Below, in pieces: positions 15,388 through 17,123 of a stretch of 17,123 bases of DNA. The position numbers were made by a program, and so were the translations under genes. Numbering within the stretch: the first letter of the stretch is position 1; every line of letters starts with the position of its first letter. The notes under the pieces were generated by a model that was not told where the DNA came from, ran no database searches, and saw nothing but the letters and a program-made list of their open reading frames with translations. Source of the stretch: an uncultured Oscillospiraceae bacterium (GTDB lineage Bacteria; Bacillota; Clostridia; Oscillospirales; Oscillospiraceae); the NCBI GenBank assembly GCA_944385305.1, contig CALWWS010000023.1, positions 1 through 17,123 on the forward strand. Direction: 5' to 3'.

Positions 15388-15980
15388 ATATTATCTATAT
15401 TCTGGCGTACATCATTCTCTGGCCCGTGTTCCGCATCATCAAGCCAACCCGCTGCATCAACCACCGCAACATCCCCAAGGGCGGGGCGCTCTACTGCGCC
15501 AATCATACCCGGATGAGCGATCCCCTCTTTGTGGCCTACGCCATGGGCTGGCCCCACCAGATCCATGTGATGGCCAAGGAGGAGGTCATGCACTGGCCCA
15601 TCATCGGCTGGATTCTACGCCATGGTGGAATTTTCGGGGTAAAGCGGGGACAGGCGGACGTGGCGGCAGTACGCACCGCCATGAAATACCTGAAGGACGG
15701 GGAAAAGCTGCTCATGTTCCCCGAGGGCACCCGGCATCTGGACGGGGAATTTGGAGACGCCAAGACTGGCGCGGCCATGCTGGCGGTGCGCACCGGTGTG
15801 CCCATTGTGCCCGTCTACCTGCCGGCGGAGAAGCGGTGGTTCCGCTTTACCCCCGTGGCCTTTGGGGAGCCCTACCACCCCAAGGTGGCGGGGCGCAAGG
15901 GCACCACGGAGGAGTACCGGGCTATTGCGGAGGATCTGATGGAGCGGATTGAGGCACTCAAGCCTCTGGTGGGCCGATGA
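15384..15980 (+). CDS. plsC: 1-acyl-sn-glycerol-3-phosphate acyltransferase (PlsC/LPLAT family)
   Basis: PlsC acylates lysophosphatidic acid to phosphatidic acid at the inner face of the membrane, the last step before CDP-diacylglycerol. The 198-residue product has a hydrophobic N-terminal anchor (about 3-19). The four acyltransferase blocks follow: NHTRMSD (40-46, His41 and Asp46), GIFGVKRG (82-89), FPEGTR (112-117) and VPIVPVYL (139-146). The ATG at 15384 overlaps the cmk stop as ATGA, and AAGGAG (15367-15372) gives an 11-base gap. Sitting between cmk, whose product feeds the CTP used for CDP-DAG, and ispH suggests coordinated supply of membrane lipid precursors. Substrate identity is by family. 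Confidence 0.93.
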   Translation: MNIIYILAYIILWPVFRIIKPTRCINHRNIPKGGALYCANHTRMSDPLFVAYAMGWPHQIHVMAKEEVMHWPIIGWILRHGGIFGVKRGQADVAAVRTAMKYLKDGEKLLMFPEGTRHLDGEFGDAKTGAAMLAVRTGVPIVPVYLPAEKRWFRFTPVAFGEPYHPKVAGRKGTTEEYRAIAEDLMERIEALKPLVGR

Positions 15981-17123
15981 GGCTGGAGCTGGCCCGCTGC
16001 GCCGGGTTTTGTTACGGCGTGCGCCGGGCAGTGAAGCTGGCCGAGCAGGCGGCCGCCGGGGAGACCTCCTGTGTAATGCTGGGGCCCATTATCCATAACG
16101 ACAGCGTAATCGACTATCTGCGCCGGCAGGGAGTGGGGCTGATTACAGCTCCCGACCAGGCCCCGGAGGGGACGGCAGTGATTGTCCGCTCCCACGGGGA
16201 GGGCCAGGCCGCCCACAAAGCCCTGGCGGAGCGGGGCTGTCCGGTGATAGACGCCACCTGTCCCAATGTCTCCCGCATCCACCGCATTGTCTCCCAGGCG
16301 GAGGAGGAGGGGCGCCAGGTGGTGATTATCGGCACGCCCACCCACCCGGAGGTGACCGCCATTGCCGGCTGGTGCGCCCATCCCGCCGTTCTGGCAGACG
16401 CACAGGCCCTGGAGGAGTGGTTTTCCCGGAACCCCGAACGGCGGGAAATTCCCGTCACCATGGTGTCTCAAACCACCTCTACCAGGATTCTCTGGGATTC
16501 CTGCGTAGAAAAAGCAAAAAAACTGTGTACAAACTTAAAAATTTTTGATACAATATGTAATGCTACGTATAAACGGCAGTCCGAGGCGCAGGCCCTGGCC
16601 GCCCGCTGTGAGGCGATGATCGTCATCGGCGGGCGGGAGAGCTCCAACACCAAACGGCTGGCCGAGCTGTGCGCGGCGCTCTGCCCGGAGGTCGTTTGGA
16701 TCGAGCGGGCGGCAGAGCTGGAACCTTCCACCCTGTGTCGGAAGGCTTCTATTGGAATCACTGCGGGCGCATCCACGCCTGAGTGGATTATAAAGGAGGT
16801 CTATGACAAAATGAGCGACGAAATCATGGAGATCGAGGAATCCTTTGCTGAAATGCTGGAGAAATCGATCAAGACTTTAAATACAGGGGAGAAGGTAACG
16901 GGCGTTGTCACTGGCATTTCGCCCACGGAGATCTATGTGGATCTTGGCACCAAGCACGCCGGTTACATACCGGTGTCTGAGCTGACCGACGATCCCACTG
17001 TTAAAGTCGAGGACCTGGTGAAGGTGGGCGACGAGATCGAGACTTATGTTATGCGGGTCAACGATCAGGAGGGTGTTGTCACCCTGTCCAAGAAGCGCCT
17101 GGACACCGTAAAGAGCTGGGACG
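15977..17123 (+). CDS. ispH: Fused IspH (HMBPP reductase) and ribosomal protein S1-type protein, 3' truncated
   Basis: The frame opens at ATG 15977, overlapping the plsC stop, and stays open to the window edge (382 complete codons). Residues 1-277 are IspH, the [4Fe-4S] enzyme that makes IPP and DMAPP in the last step of the MEP pathway. Cluster ligands are Cys12 (GFCYGV), Cys95 (DATCP) and Cys194 (DTICNAT). Substrate residues include His40, His73, His123, Glu125, Thr166, the SSN at 222-224 and Ser266 (ITAGASTPEW). After a short acidic linker, residues from about 300 form an S1 RNA-binding domain (GEKVTGVVTGISPTEIYVDL, HAGYIPVSEL). Further S1 repeats probably follow outside. Such IspH-S1 fusions are known in Clostridia. 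The SD at the ATG is weak, so initiation likely depends on coupling to plsC. Confidence 0.95.
   Translation, partial: MRLELARCAGFCYGVRRAVKLAEQAAAGETSCVMLGPIIHNDSVIDYLRRQGVGLITAPDQAPEGTAVIVRSHGEGQAAHKALAERGCPVIDATCPNVSRIHRIVSQAEEEGRQVVIIGTPTHPEVTAIAGWCAHPAVLADAQALEEWFSRNPERREIPVTMVSQTTSTRILWDSCVEKAKKLCTNLKIFDTICNATYKRQSEAQALAARCEAMIVIGGRESSNTKRLAELCAALCPEVVWIERAAELEPSTLCRKASIGITAGASTPEWIIKEVYDKMSDEIMEIEESFAEMLEKSIKTLNTGEKVTGVVTGISPTEIYVDLGTKHAGYIPVSELTDDPTVKVEDLVKVGDEIETYVMRVNDQEGVVTLSKKRLDTVKSWD
16526..16554 (+). promoter_or_regulatory. Possible internal promoter within ispH, upstream of the S1 part
   Basis: TGTACA (16526-16531), a 17-base gap and TACAAT (16549-16554) match sigma-A consensus at 4/6 and 5/6. 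They lie in a strikingly AT-rich island: about one-fifth G+C over 16508-16560 in an otherwise GC-rich gene. Transcription from here would reach the S1-encoding region after about 250 bases. Confidence 0.35.
16792..16813 (+). promoter_or_regulatory. Strong internal Shine-Dalgarno and ATG at the IspH-S1 junction
   Basis: AAAGGAGGT (16792-16800) is followed by an in-frame ATG (16811-16813, Met279) exactly at the IspH/S1 boundary. The gap is 10 bases, somewhat long. An ATG at 16803 is out of frame and stops after three codons. The SD bases encode Lys-Glu-Val in the IspH C-terminus, so chance is possible. Confidence 0.45.

Noticed and set aside
1..17123. CRISPR arrays, tRNA/rRNA genes, insertion sequences, prophage or defence genes
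   Set aside because: No regularly spaced repeats, RNA-gene motifs, transposase or phage domains were seen; every sizeable stretch is accounted for by conserved chromosomal genes.

Overview
The window looks like a Gram-positive, spore-forming, high-GC member of the Clostridia, probably an Oscillospiraceae of the Flavonifractor / Lawsonibacter / Intestinimonas kind. This rests on the GC-rich Shine-Dalgarno-led genes, a YtfJ (GerW-family) sporulation gene, ScpA/ScpB, a MurR/RpiR regulator, and an IspH protein fused to ribosomal S1 domains, an arrangement typical of Clostridia. The taxon is inferred from gene content; no marker RNA is present. All genes lie on the + strand and no gap between genes exceeds about 135 bases.

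Region 1 (1-7128) is a protein quality-control cluster: the 3' part of trigger factor (tig), clpP, clpX, lon and engB, then an FAH-family hydrolase/tautomerase whose start overlaps the engB stop. The tig-clpP-clpX-lon order matches enterobacteria, and lon followed by engB (ysxC) matches Bacillus. Stem-loops follow clpP, clpX and the FAH gene. Trigger factor ends in an unusual Lys/Ala/Glu tail.

Region 2 (7169-12461) starts with a very good sigma-A promoter (TTGAGT-17-TATAAT, extended -10). It holds a small site-2 (M50) protease, scpA, scpB, a DUF2953 (YtfI-like) membrane protein, ytfJ, a D-Ala-D-Ala carboxypeptidase and an RluB-type pseudouridine synthase. It resembles the Bacillus scpA-scpB-ypuI-dacB-spmA-spmB-rluB neighbourhood, with ytfI/ytfJ in place of ypuI and spmAB. 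Chromosome segregation, spore proteins, wall remodelling and 23S rRNA modification are therefore probably co-transcribed. The carboxypeptidase gene has its own control region: a sigma-G-like promoter and an inverted repeat that spans its ribosome-binding site.

Region 3 (12473-17123) begins with a perfect 11-bp palindrome and a sigma-A-like promoter ahead of a MurR/RpiR regulator. Four genes follow, each overlapping the previous stop by 4 bases: an HI0933/YhiN-type flavoprotein, cmk, plsC, and an ispH-S1 fusion that runs off the window. CMP kinase (CTP/CDP-DAG supply), PlsC (phosphatidic acid) and IspH (isoprenoids) all feed envelope lipid synthesis, and the S1 part ties the operon to translation.

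Most of the window is conserved housekeeping DNA and I see no undescribed defence or mobile system. The points most worth a second look are regulatory: the RpiR palindrome, the inverted repeat over the carboxypeptidase start, the possible ATC start of scpA, a promoter-like AT-rich island plus strong internal SD that could yield a free S1 protein, and a substitution in the CMP kinase base-binding motif.
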